Shown one piece after another: positions 47,776 to 58,045 of a DNA stretch of 64,000 bases; position 1 is the first letter of the stretch; each line of letters starts with the position of its first letter. The translations under genes and the position numbers were made by a program. The stretch lies in assembly GCA_933228675.1 (NCBI GenBank), contig OW121740.1:58219000-58282999 (forward strand), in the 5' to 3' direction. The notes beneath the pieces were generated by a model, which searched no databases, was not told the origin of the DNA, and saw only the letters and a list, made by a program, of their open reading frames with translations. The stretch comes from Stomorhina lunata. Lineage: Eukaryota > Arthropoda > Insecta > Diptera > Rhiniidae.

Positions 47776-47784
47776 GTACACATT

Positions 47785-47844
47785 ACAATGAAGACGTAGT
47801 CTTCAAGACATAGTAATTACTGTAAGGACATAGTCTTTACTATA
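47785..47844 (+). repeat. AAAGACGTAGTC array, part left of the transposon
   Basis: GAAGACGTAGTCTTCAAGAC, GACATAGTCTTTACTATAAA. It continues after the transposon at 49154 with TAGTCTTTACTACAAAGATG, so one array was split by the insertion. Confidence 0.75.
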
Positions 47845-47846
47845 AA

Positions 47847-49151
47847 ATCATACATAAAGAGTGTTCTAAAAAACATATGCATTTACTATTTTAGACAAAA
47901 TTTATCCATAGTGCAAGAAATAATTTATTTTTTGATCAAGTTAGTTTCTATAGATATGTCAGATACTATTATTTTAGAAATTATTAATTTTCAATAGTTA
48001 TTTCAATCAAAATGGACTGCGAAAAAAAAGTTCGTGAAAATATAATTAAAACTTTTCAAAAAAATCCGTCATGGACTTTTAAAAAATAGCTAAAAATTTG
48101 AAAGTTGACCCTCGAACGGTTTCTAATGCCATCAGACGGTATAAGGAAAACCTGAGCATTGAAAGTAAACCTGGATCAGGGAGGAAAAAAGGTCCAACAG
48201 ATATTGGTAAGGCAAAAGAAGTCGAGCGACTCTTTCGAAGAGCGCCTAACACTTCTTTAAGAAAAGCAGCCCGTACGGTGAAATGTTCTACGAATTTTGC
48301 ACATAGAGTCAAAGCTTATGCTGGACTGAAGACATACAAAGTCCAAAAGGTTCCAGATCGCAATGCTATAAAGAACTTAGAAGCAAAAAAACGAGCGAAA
48401 AAATTGAAGTCTGATTTTATAAAAAAATACACCTGTTGTGTGATGGATGATGAAACATACGTACTGGCAGACTTTTCTCAACTTCCTGGTCAAGATTTTT
48501 ATGTTGCTGATAAACGGGGCAATGTTCGGCAAGAGTTTCGCACAAAAAAACAACTAAAATTCCCTAAGAAGGTTCTCGTGTGGCAAGCTATTTGCAGTTG
48601 TGGCAAAAGAAGTAAAGTATTTGTGGCATCTGGCACAATAAACACAGAAATTTATATAAAGGAGTGCCTACAAAAACGGTTGTTACCCTTTTTAAGAGAG
48701 CACAGAGTGACTACATTTTTTGACCCGATTTGGCATCATGCCATTATGGAAAAAAGGCACTTGAGTGGTACTCAAAGAATAATGTCATTTTTGTACCACG
48801 AGAGGCAAATCCACCTAACTGTCCAGAACTTCGGCCTGTGGAAAGGTATTGGGCTCTGGTAAAAAAGGAATTGAAGAACACAGGAAAGATTTCCAAGAAC
48901 ATGTCCGATTTTAAGCGCAGGTGGAACACATGCTCCAAAAAGGTATCAGAAGCAACTGTAAAATCTTTAATGGGAGGGTTTCCGAAAAAAGTCGATAATT
49001 TTGCAAAACCCGAGTACTAAGTACACATTTTAATGCTAAATGATTTTGTATAATATGTCATTATATTTGCGTATTTTGTAGAGTTTTTATATTAAAAGGT
49101 TTGATTTTTATTTAAGAAAATCCAACTACAAATTTTATTTAGAGCACTCTT
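47847..49151 (+). mobile_element. Tc1/mariner-superfamily element, DD37E type, copy 1 (1.3 kb)
   Basis: The terminal inverted repeats are AAGAGTGTTCTAAA (left) and, inverted, AAGAGTGCTCTAAA (right). Both ends are bordered by TA (47845-47846, 49152-49153), the target site of this superfamily. It encodes one broken transposase. It is almost identical to copy 2 at 52827-53917, implying recent activity of a common source. Confidence 0.92.
48012..49020 (+). pseudogene. DD37E transposase, two frameshifts
   Basis: DDE/D-type transposase that cuts and pastes its element by binding the terminal repeats. It starts at ATG 48012 (MDCEKKVRENII). A helix-turn-helix segment follows (KKIAKNLKVDPRTVSNAIRR, 48083-48140). 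The first catalytic Asp is in VMDDETY (48442-48459), the second in the block DLASCHYG (GAT 48727, in the shifted frame), and the Glu in LRPVERYW (GAA 48841). The distance from second Asp to Glu is 114 bp, that is 37 intervening residues, hence DD37E; that spacing is known from the ITmD37E group. Frame breaks: an A lost in the run at about 48081-48086 (six versus seven in copy 2) and a T lost at about 48716-48721. It ends at TAA 49018-49020 after NFAKPEY. It is not functional as read. Confidence 0.9.
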
Positions 49152-49153
49152 TA

Positions 49154-49960
49154 GTCTTTACTACAAAGATGTAGTCATTACTTCAAAGACGTAGTCTTTA
49201 TTATAAAGATGTCGTCCTTACTATATAGACGTAGTCTCTACTTTACAGGCATAGTGTTTTCTATAAAAACATTGTATTTACTATAAAAATGTAGGCGTAG
49301 TCATTACTATAAAGATTTAGTATTAACCATAAAGACGTAGTATTTACCATTAATACGTAGTCTTTACCATAATGACGTAGTCTTTACCATAATGACGTAG
49401 TCTTTACTAAATTAATGAACAAAAATAGTGTTATGACAAACTTGGAATTACATTTTCATACAAAATTCCTACGACAGACCCTTGATACTAATATAATTCC
49501 TTAATGAACTAGTCATTATGGTACAGAAAAGCCATAGTTATTACTATACAAAATTCCTACGATAATCCGTTGATGATTCGTTTGCGAATTATTGGGGTAG
49601 TCTTAACTAGAAAATAGTAGCAATTTCTAGAAATACGCAACCGTTACTATAATAGGGTATCATTACTATCTAGACGTAGTCTTTAAATTAATATTAAAAC
49701 GTAGTCATTACTATTAAGATGTAGTCGTGTGAGGTTATAGTATTTAGTATAAATACATAGTCGATATTATCATATATGTATGTATATACAAATAACTTTA
49801 ATATGATGAAAACGTAGTCGTAGTACGAAAACGTAATATTTTCTTTTAATACGTGGTATATCGTTTAGGATCTTGTCTTTTGTCGAAGTATCTAGTGTGA
49901 AAACTTTTTCTGTAATATAAAGACATAGTGAAAGTCTTATGTAGCAAATTTGTATGAAAA
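49154..49960 (+). repeat. AAAGACGTAGTC tandem array, right part
   Basis: Diverged ~20-bp units (ACTATAAAGACGTAGTCTTT) to about 49430, then increasingly degraded ones to about 49960. Non-coding. Confidence 0.75.
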
Positions 49961-50089
49961 ATATTAATTATAAGCTTGTCTCTATGATAAATTCCGTAGA
50001 CAGAGTTCTTAGAATATATAGTATTTAACTCAAAGATATTGTCTGAAGTATATATACGTGCCCCTAATTCATAATAAAAACAAGTAAGA

Positions 50090-50880
50090 AAGTGCTATAG
50101 CCGATCAAGCCCGACCATACGATACCCTTCACCGCTAAGGTCAAAGGTGTTATTTTTCCTGTATAAAGACAAATATTTGCTAAATTTTGACATCATACAA
50201 ACATTTTCTCAAAACTTATATATTTAAGCTGTTTCCGTCATTTGGACTTGTATGAGAGCTAGGGTCAAATGTGGACCGATTATCTCGAAATTTGGCAAGT
50301 TGATTACAATTGTTACAATACTTATGTATGCAAAAAATAAACTCAAAATTCTAATTATCTTTAGATTTACGAGCGTTTTAAAGATTTTTGTCTCATTTAG
50401 TGCGTTTTTAAAGAAGAGTTTGTATGGGAGCTATGGGCAAATGTGGACCGACTTCAACGAAATTTGGTACAGTGATTTAAGTTTACATAAGCAGTATTTG
50501 TTTTAAATTTTATGAAAAAATATTGATATTTGTGGCCAATATATCAATTCCGTTAAGTGGGACCTATGGGAGGTACCATAAGTAATAGACCGATTTTGAC
50601 CAATTTCAAAAGCCATGGTCCTATTATCAAAAAAATGATTTCTGCCAAATTTCATCAAATTATATTTAGAATTGCGACCTGCAGTTTGATTACAAGGTTT
50701 ACAATGGGGGTCCAGCCAGCCAGCCAGACGGACGGACGGACATCGCTAAATCGACTCAGAAAGCCAAAAGCCTATTGGTATACTAAAAGGTGGGTCTAAG
50801 ACAAATATTTCTATGCGTTGCATACATCAGCACAAACTTATAATACCCTTTCCGCCAATAGTGGTGAAGGTTATAAAAAT
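50090..50880 (+). mobile_element. DINE-1-like element, full-length
   Basis: Starts AACAAGTAAGAAAGTGCTAT, AGCCGATCAAGCCCGACC, TACCCTTCACCGC and ends GTGGTGAAGGTTATAAAAAT. The core is CCAGCCAGCCAGACGGACGG then ACATCGCTAAATCGACTCAG. TACCCTTCACC near the start and GGTGAAGG near the end are inverted to each other. It is the longest copy closely matching the fragment at 1-490. The internal frames (50252-50506, 50557-50799) are by-products. Confidence 0.8.
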
Positions 50881-52826
50881 TAAGCTATAGTAAGCTTAGA
50901 ATTCAAATTTTCCATACAAATTTCAAATTATAAGAATTTAGTAATTTTAAAATTTTTTTTAATTTGGGGGGTAGTCTATAAGTGGTATTTAGTAGGAAGA
51001 CTTAGTCTTCAGACACAAACTTTAGCAAAATGTCGTTATTTGTAGTAAAAATGGCTGTATTTAGTAGACCTAATCCATCGCGTGTTTTTCTTTTTTTGTA
51101 TTTACAATATTGCCTTGGAATTTTAAGTAGCTAAACAGTGAGTCCCTATGCTCCACTGGAAGTCAAGGATAGCAGAAGAATAATTCAATTAACAAATTAC
51201 CAGTATCTTCGACTTAACTACCACAAAATCCACTCTTTAGCATCTTATGATTACCATAACCAGTCAATCACTCTACATGCAACGAAAACCCTAAATCCTG
51301 CATTAAATCCAAAGGATTTAAAAGAAAAGAAAAACAAAACCAATTATATTATTCCTTATCATTACTTCCGAGTTTAAGGGAGAGTTAAAAAAAATAAAAG
51401 CCCGTATTTGAGTTTATTTTCTTTATGGTAATTTTAAATTGATTCATTAGTAATGATATCAAATGATATATTTTCTTAAAAAGCACATGCAACCACTATC
51501 CTTCTACTGGACAAACAGAAGAGGGTGACACCCAAGTCAATATATATGTATTTTTGTGAAATGAAAAAAGTTTTTTCTTAGCTTTGAGATGAAATATCTC
51601 CTCAACAGCTACTAAATGGCCAAAACAATTTGAAAATTTGTTAAAGAAAAAAGTTTGATTCTTTTTTGTAATGTGAGGATACAAGAGTGTGACAGACAAA
51701 AATAACCTCAAAAGAAAACTTTAGCCATATCTTTTCTATTAATAGTTAAGAAATAGTAGAGAGTATATTTAAATTTAAGTCTTTTGTTATGTGGTCAGAT
51801 TAACAGACAGTCGGATGTAAGGATAAACGGAGTAGGAGTTCATTTCTAAGGTTGTGGGCAATTTGTCTATTGCACAGATTCTTAATGAAAGAAGTTTGGA
51901 TGGTTTCGGTAGTAAAAAGAGATTTAGTTAGACTTTAGTTGTCTTTTGGTCAAAACTATTTACCCAAAGTCTCGTTCAATTCATTTGATAATTTCTAAGT
52001 TTACTTGAAAATCTTTTGATGTAATTTGTCTAATTGTATGTGTAAGAGTGGGTAGGTGTTCCTAAATGTAGGCAATATATTTAATTACCTTTTTTCTAAA
52101 TAACTACAATGGAATAGAATTAAATAATTTTAATAGTGATTGATAAATTGCTATTAAAACATAAAATAATTGTTAAAAAATAAGATAAATACTGATAAAT
52201 ACCCTTAATCATAAACGTTTAATGAAATGATCAAAAGCTTGTTGCAGGCATTTTGTATGGAAAATTTGTTTCATTAGCTTGTCATAACTTAATTTTTTGT
52301 TTATGAATAAGGAAGTTAATTTTTAAAAGTTTTCGAAATTCATTGTAAAAAGCTTTCAAACTTAAACAGCTAATAGAAATTACCTCTACTTAATACCAAT
52401 AACAGCTCGAGTCTTACCTAGAATGAAAAAAAAAAAGTTTTGAGTTAGGATTTTTTTTTTTATATATTATTTGCTTAAAAATAAATATCGAAAATAAATT
52501 TTATAAAATTCCGAACAAAGACTACTTAGTTGTTAGTCTTTTAAGAAGTGTTCCGAAAAAATGTGTAGTTATATTAAGTTAAATAAAACATTAATTTTAC
52601 AAGGTTCGAAAAAATACTCTAAAATACTGTACCTTAAGGTACTGTACTGTTATACTGTAGGTAAGTTCGGTACAGTCACATACTTAACAAAGTGTCACAT
52701 ACTTAATAAAGTGTTTAATTTAAGTACAGGTACATTCAAGTTCTACAGTACCTGCTAAAATACGCAACATTTTCATAACAAACTTTCACGAAGAACACTA
52801 AAAATAACGTACTTCGGTGAGAAGTA
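50881..52826. other. No gene confirmed; array flank, then AT-rich DNA
   Basis: 50882-50960 matches 10466-10545, the flank of the inverted ~20-bp array. Frames at 51138-51377 (79 residues) and 51496-51711 (minus) are unrecognised. 52620-52760 is rich in GTAC/TACTGTA motifs (GTACCTTAAGGTAC palindrome near 52629). Confidence 0.45.
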
Positions 52827-53917
52827 AAGAGTGTTCTAAAAAAAATATGCATTTACTATTTTAGACAAAATTTATCCATAGTGCAAGAAATAATTTATTT
52901 TTTGATCAAGTTAGTTTCTATAGATATGTCAGATACTATTATTTTAGAAATTATTAATTTTTAATAGTTATTTCAATCAAAATGGACTGCGAAAAAAAAG
53001 TTCGTGAAAATATAATTAAAACTTTTCAAAAAAATCCGTCATGGACTTTTAAAAAAATAGCTAAAAATTTGAAAGTTGACCCTCGAAAGGTTTCTAATGC
53101 CATCAGACGGTATAAGGAAAACCTGAGCATTGAAAGAAAACCTTAATCAGGGAGGAAAAAAGGTCCTACAGATATTGGTAAGGCAAAAGAAGTCGAGCGA
53201 CTCTCTCGAAGAGCGCCTAACACTTCTTTAAGAAAAGCAGCCCGTACGGTGAAATGTTCTACGAATTTTGCACATAGAGTCAAAGCTTATGCTGTACTGA
53301 AGACATACAAAGTCCAAAAGGTTCCAGATCGCAATGCCATAAAGAACTTAAAAGCAAAAAAACGAGCGAAAAAATTGAAGAAGTAAAGTATTTGTGGCAT
53401 CTGGCACAATAAACACAGAAATTTATATAAAGGAGTGCCTACAAAAACGGTTGTTACCCTTTTTAAGAGAGCACAGAGTGACTACATTTTTTTGGCCCGA
53501 TTTGGCATCATGCCATTATGGAAAAAAGGCACTTGAGTGGTACTCAAAGAATAATGTCATTTTTGTACCACGAGAGGCAAATCCGCCTAACTGTCCAGAA
53601 CTTCGGCCTGTGGAAAGGTATTGGGCTCTGGTAAAAAAGGAATTGAAGAACACAGGAAAGATTTCCAAGAACATGTTTAAGCGCAGGTGGAACACATGCT
53701 CCAAAAAGGTATCAGAAGCAACTGTAAAATCTTTAATGGGAGGGTTTCCGAAAAAAGTCGATAATTTTGCAAAACCCGAGTACTAAGTAAACATTTTAAT
53801 GCTAAATGATCTTGTGTAATATGTCATTATATTTGCGTATTTTGTAGAGTTTTTATATTAAAAGGTCTGATTTTTATTTAAGAAAATCCAACTACAAATT
53901 TTATTTAGAGCACTCTT
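52827..53917 (+). mobile_element. DD37E Tc1/mariner element, copy 2, internally deleted
   Basis: Same terminal repeats as copy 1 and TA at both borders (52825-52826, 53918-53919). Relative to copy 1 it lacks 200 bp (equivalent of 48410-48609) with an AG-rich junction (TTGAAG/AAGTAAAG). Small differences elsewhere, including a 6-bp in-frame deletion near 53676. Confidence 0.92.
52982..53786 (+). pseudogene. DD37E transposase lacking its first catalytic Asp
   Basis: ATG 52982 opens a frame intact through the helix-turn-helix, where copy 1 is shifted; it stops at TAA after IERKP (about 53146), where copy 1 has GGA. After the internal deletion, the last part is open from 53394 and includes WPDLASCHYG (second Asp, GAT 53499) and LRPVERYW (Glu, GAA 53613), again 37 residues between. 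The deletion removes the VMDDETY block with the first catalytic Asp, so this copy could not make active enzyme even without the stop. It ends with NFAKPEY and TAA at 53784-53786. The minus frame at 53516-53704 is a shadow. Confidence 0.9.
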
Positions 53918-53937
53918 TACTATAATGTACTCTATTG

Positions 53938-54003
53938 TTGAGTACTATAAAATTCTCTGTTGAGTACTATAAAAAACTCTGCTGAGTACTATAACATACT
54001 CTG
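53938..54003 (+). repeat. 22-bp tandem repeat, three copies
   Basis: TTGAGTACTATAAAATTCTC TG, repeated with small changes (AAAACTCTG, ACATACTCTG). GAGTAC/GTACTC motifs persist around it; it lies immediately right of transposon copy 2. Confidence 0.7.
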
Positions 54004-54011
54004 TTTCATTT

Positions 54012-54227
54012 ATGTTTTGCCTCAGCCATGAGCCAGCACTTTGGCATCCCCCAGTAATTAATTTACCAAAAAGTACATGCTCAAATTGTCAGGAGGTGTT
54101 GGATTTTTGTATGAAAATATACAATATATTTATGAATGCACAACAACAATACTTCGCTAAAATATTACGTACGCAGCCACAAGTAAGTTATCTAAAAATT
54201 CGTAACTTAGTACTTTTAGTACTCTAA
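54012..54227 (+). CDS. Unrecognised 71-residue frame, possible exon
   Basis: The frame contains KSTCSNCQEVLDFCMKIYNI then FMNAQQQYFAKIL, with a less AT-biased codon use than most frames here. ATTTATGTTTTGCCTCAG just inside it (54008-54026) would make a fair splice acceptor. No domain was recognised. It lies 300 bp before the candidate exons at 54539-54925, so it could be an upstream exon of the same gene, but there is no direct support. It may equally be non-coding. Confidence 0.15.
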   Translation: MFCLSHEPALWHPPVINLPKSTCSNCQEVLDFCMKIYNIFMNAQQQYFAKILRTQPQVSYLKIRNLVLLVL

Positions 54228-54538
54228 AGTTAACTAAAAAATACTCTAAATTCGCAAAGAACTGTACGTTATTATAACGTACTGTTCTTTTTTTTTGTTG
54301 TGCCTTTGTATACCTTACTTTGTTTCCGATTTAGTTAAGTACAAATAGTTAAGTAAAATAATAAACTTCTGATTGTGTGTAAATTCAGTACAATATAATA
54401 AGGTACGGTTTTTTTGCGAACCTTGAAATTGTATAATATAAAAATTCTTAAAAATACGGAAATTTATTGAAATATTTCATAAATTCGCCACTTAACATTA
54501 AAATGTTGACATATAATTTTGTATTATTAATTTATTGA

Positions 54539-54925
54539 CTTTTTCGAACATCGACTTTTTCGAACATCGACTTTTTCGAAAGTGCTTCCATTACAGATTT
54601 TATATTTTATAGAAACTTCTGTAACCTTTTTGGAGGAAGTTTTCCACTTAAACTGGACATGTTTTCGGATACCTTTCCCGAGTTCTTCAATGCTTTCTAC
54701 AAGAGCCCAGAAGGCCAGAATATGTAAGTACTCTGTGCTGTCTCAGAAAAGTAAAAGCCGTTTTGTAGCTACTCTGTTAAATAAATTTCTGTGTTAATTT
54801 TTTTGTTTTGCTTTTTTATCAGCAGTAGTTTTCCTGAAGACTTCTTCGTTTGTCAGCAGCATCTAAATTCTTTACCGAATTGCGATCTTGAAATTTCTGA
54901 AGTTTATACCGTTGGTCTCATGTAG
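54539..54925 (+). CDS. Candidate 3'-terminal exons of an unrecognised gene (one 99-bp intron)
   Basis: A frame open from 54539 reads ...FYRNFCNLFGGSFPLKLDMF and SDTFPEFFNAFYKSPEGQN to 54723. A strong donor, GTAAGT, begins at 54724. A pyrimidine-rich tract, TTTTTTTGTTTTGCTTTTTT, ends in ATCAG at 54822. Joining 54723 to 54823 keeps the frame (AT+C) and gives SSFPEDFFVCQQHLNSLPNC then DLEISEVYTVGLM and TAG at 54923-54925. AATAAA follows at about 55017. The exon 5' limit is unknown; an acceptor-like TTACAG lies at 54591-54596. I recognise no family. A second open frame overlaps exon 1 (54582-54797), which weakens the case. It could be a host-gene 3' end, or part of an unrecognised element. Confidence 0.33.
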
Positions 54926-55179
54926 AAAGTCCCCAACCCGCACATTTGAAACTTTACAGGAGAAGGTTAAAACTGATTTAAAACTATAATTGACAAATAT
55001 TTAAATGCAGGTTATTAATAAAATGAAAGACAAACTTGGTTTTCAAAACTTTTTTATTATTTTTTAATATGTATATGAAAAACTAAATTGAGATAGGACT
55101 TTTGTGGGCTTATTTTAGAGCACAAATGTAACTTAGAGCTTTTTACTGTAGCAATCAAAACAAATTATATAAATTAAAG
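54926..55179. other. Downstream of candidate exons; poly(A) signal
   Basis: TTATTAATAAAATG near 55012-55025 supplies AATAAA about 90 bp after the candidate stop. Otherwise AT-rich. Confidence 0.3.
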
Positions 55180-56250
55180 CTTTCCATAGAGAATATTTTC
55201 TACAGGAAATCTTTCGATTTTGAAGTTTTTTTTTTTTTTGTATAAAATCTTTCCATATGAAAGTTTTCCTTCTATAAAAAAGCTTTTGATGTTACAAGTT
55301 TCACATCAAATGTTTTCTATAAGAAATCTTTCAATATTCATAGTAAAAAATCAAAAGTTTTTTATAGAAAATCTTTCGATATCGAAAGTTTATTTTAGGA
55401 AGCCTTTCAACATCGACAGTTTTATATTGGAAAACTTTCAATATGAAATGAAATGTTGATATAAAAGTTTGTATCCGCAATATTTTGAAGAAAAAAATTT
55501 TTTATTAGAATTTCTATAGGAATTTTTTTCAATATCAGAAGTATATTAAAGGAAACTTTCGACATCGAAAGTTTTATATAGAAAATCTTTTTTATTGGAA
55601 AGCTTTTGATGTTTAATGTTTCAAGTTGAAAGCTTTTTACATCAAAAGTTGTATATAGGAACGCTTTTGATATTCAAAAAAGTTTTGTATATAATGTTTA
55701 TTATGGGAATGTATAGCAATTTTTAATATAGAGTTTTTAAGAAACCTTTAGGTATTAAAGTTATCTATAGAAAAGCTTTTGATATTAAAAGCTTATTATT
55801 ATTGGTATTAAAATTTATTATAGAAGTATATTATAGGAAACTTTCGACATCGAAAGTTTTATATAGAAAATCTTTTTTATTAGAAAGCTTTTGATATTTA
55901 ATGTTTTAAGTTGAAAGCTTTTTACATCAAAAGTTGTCTATAGGAACGCTTTTGATATTCAAAAAAAGTTTTGTATAGAATAATAGAGTTTTTTAGAAAG
56001 CTTTAGTTATCTATAGAAAAGCTTTTGATATTTAAAGTTTATTATTATTGATATTAAAAGTTTATTATAGTTTATTTTAAAGCTTTCGTTGTGAAATGTT
56101 TTTAGTAGAAAGCTTTAAATATTTAAAGTTACCTATAGAAAAGATTTTGATATTGAAAGTTTTCTATCCAAAATATTTTGTCAACAAATATTTTATATAA
56201 GAAATCAATATAAATACATTAAACCGAAAGCTTTAAGACTCGAAAGTTTT
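55180..56250. repeat. Decayed AAAGCTTTTGATATCGAAAG-type tandem repeat, second locus
   Basis: Same family as 22950-23690, here longer. A ~290-bp segment, CGACATCGAAAGTTTTATATAG through TTTTACATCAAAAGTTG to TTTGTATA, is repeated (55560-55690 and 55848-55980), so a higher-order unit exists. Final units contain CTATAGAAAAG. The 79-residue frame at 55220-55459 is a repeat by-product. Confidence 0.72.
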
Positions 56251-56599
56251 ATATTATTTGTCGATTGTAATTTGGTGAGATAGGGCTTTTAGAAAATATA
56301 TTTTTGTTTTTAGGATTAAGTTAGGGCTTTTTAGAAAATTACTTTAATAGCCGCTAATTTTGATAATATTGCCCTAAATTTTTCGATCAGATGTCTTTGT
56401 TTTAAATGCATTAGAATCACAAAAAAAAAAGTTAGGGCCTTTCTGCTTGCGTCTGAGGATATGACTTTAGCCCATCATAGGCTAAAAAGTATAACTGCAT
56501 TAAAGAATACGAACTGCTTTTCTGATAAAAGTGTTAGGCGCTTCTTCAAAGAATTGCTCGACTTCTTGGACTTTACCAATATTAATCAGTTAAACCTTT
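56251..56599. other. No gene seen
   Basis: Similar to sequence following the sister repeat at 23700-23850 (GGGCTTTTAGAAAATATATTTTT, AATTACGCTAATTTTAATAA), so the two loci share a flank as well as the repeat. A small GC-richer patch at 56440-56590 is unassigned. Confidence 0.45.
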
Positions 56600-57000
56600 T
56601 AGTATAGACCTTTAGTATAAAGACGAAATAATCTCAAAATAATAATAAGACAAAGTAGTCTTTAATAGAAAGACGACGTAGCCTTTAGTATAAAAACGAC
56701 GTAGTATTTATTAATAAGGCGACGTAGTCTTTAGTATAAAGCCTACATAAGCTTTAGTATAATGACGACAAATTCTTTAATACAAAAATTTAATTTTTGA
56801 TATAAAGACGACGAGTAGAGTTTATAAGATAAAAAAGTAGTCTTTGGAATAAAAAACTCGTAGTCCATAGTCATAGTGTAAAGACGATTTAGTATTTAGT
56901 ATAAGGACGACGTAGTTAGTATAAATATGACATAGTCATATTTAGTATAAAGAAAAAGTGGTATTTAGTATAAAGAAGTCATGTTGGCCAACGTTTTTAG
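56600..57000 (+). repeat. AAAGACGACGTAGTC tandem array
   Basis: A ~22-24-bp variant of the ~20-bp unit with an extra GAC (AAAGACGACGTAGTCTTTAG), about 16 diverged copies. Confidence 0.7.
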
Positions 57001-57241
57001 TACGAAAAGGAGGAAAGTCGAAGAAGTCCTGAGAATTAAAAAAAAATGCCGTAGGTAAGAAAAATGGGTAGTAATGAACACAATGAAGTTCTAAAATGTG
57101 AAGATCACTATAAAGACGTCGTACTGTTTAATGTCATTTATATTAAGATGTTGTTAGAATAAAAAAAACACTTCCACTTTTTGTCAATTCAAAAAGTTTA
57201 TTACACAATTTTAATCCCATTTTGAAGCACCTTTACAAAAC

Positions 57242-58045
57242 AACAAGTAAGAAAAGCTATAGTCGGTCAAGCCCGACTATATAATACCCTTCACTACTAA
57301 GGTCAAATATAGACCAACAATTAAAGTTTTCCTTAAGTCTTATAGACATACATACATAAACTATGTACAATTTTTCCAAAATTTCAAGATTTATATCATT
57401 TCCGGTTAAGGACCTGATATGGGAGCTAGGGTCAATTGTGGACCGATTGTTACCAAATTTTGATTATTAGTTTATATTTACAAAATATTTATCTGCACAA
57501 CGTTTAAGTAATCAAATGCATTTATCTTTAGAGTTATTAACGTTTTTGTGCTTTTATGTGCATATAAACGTCTATTGAGTATGTGTCTTGTATGGGAGGT
57601 ATGGTCAAATATGGGCCGATTTCTACAAAATTAGGAACACTGATTAAGATTATGATAAGCAATATTTGTGCTGAATATTATTAAAATACAACTAAATTTG
57701 TTGCTGTAAAGGACCAAAAACTCTATTCCGGAAAGGCATCCCTATGGGAGGTACCCGAAATAGTAATCCGATTTCGCCCAAAAAGTTTAGGGATCGTCCT
57801 TGGACCAAAATATGAACCTGTGCCATCATCAAATTATCTTTAAAATTACGACCTGTAGAGTGATAACAAGCTTACATGGATAACCGGCCAGCCAGCCGGA
57901 CGGACATCGTTAAAACAACTCAGGGAGTGATTCTAAGTCGATTGGTATACTAAAAAGTAGGTCTCAGACCAATATTTCTATGCGTTACAAACATCAGCAC
58001 AAACCCAATTACCCTTTCCACCTATAGTGGTGAAGGGTATAAAAA
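57242..58045 (+). mobile_element. DINE-1-like element, full-length, best-preserved ends
   Basis: Starts AACAAGTAAGAAAAGCTAT, then ATAGTCGG-TCAAGC-CCGACTAT, a perfect 8-bp stem; TACCCTTCACTACTAAGG follows. Ends CACCTATAGTGGTGAAGGGT ATAAAAAT. The core is CAGCCAGCCGGACGGACATC, GTTAAAACAACTCAGGGAGT. It is the subfamily of 25469-26182 and 42414-43098, distinct from that of 50090-50880. No protein is encoded, consistent with a non-autonomous Helitron/Helentron-type element (inferred). Confidence 0.82.

Noticed and set aside
48079..48312. Minus-strand frames inside the DD37E copies (also 48744-48938, 53516-53704)
   Set aside because: Shadows of the transposase coding strand.
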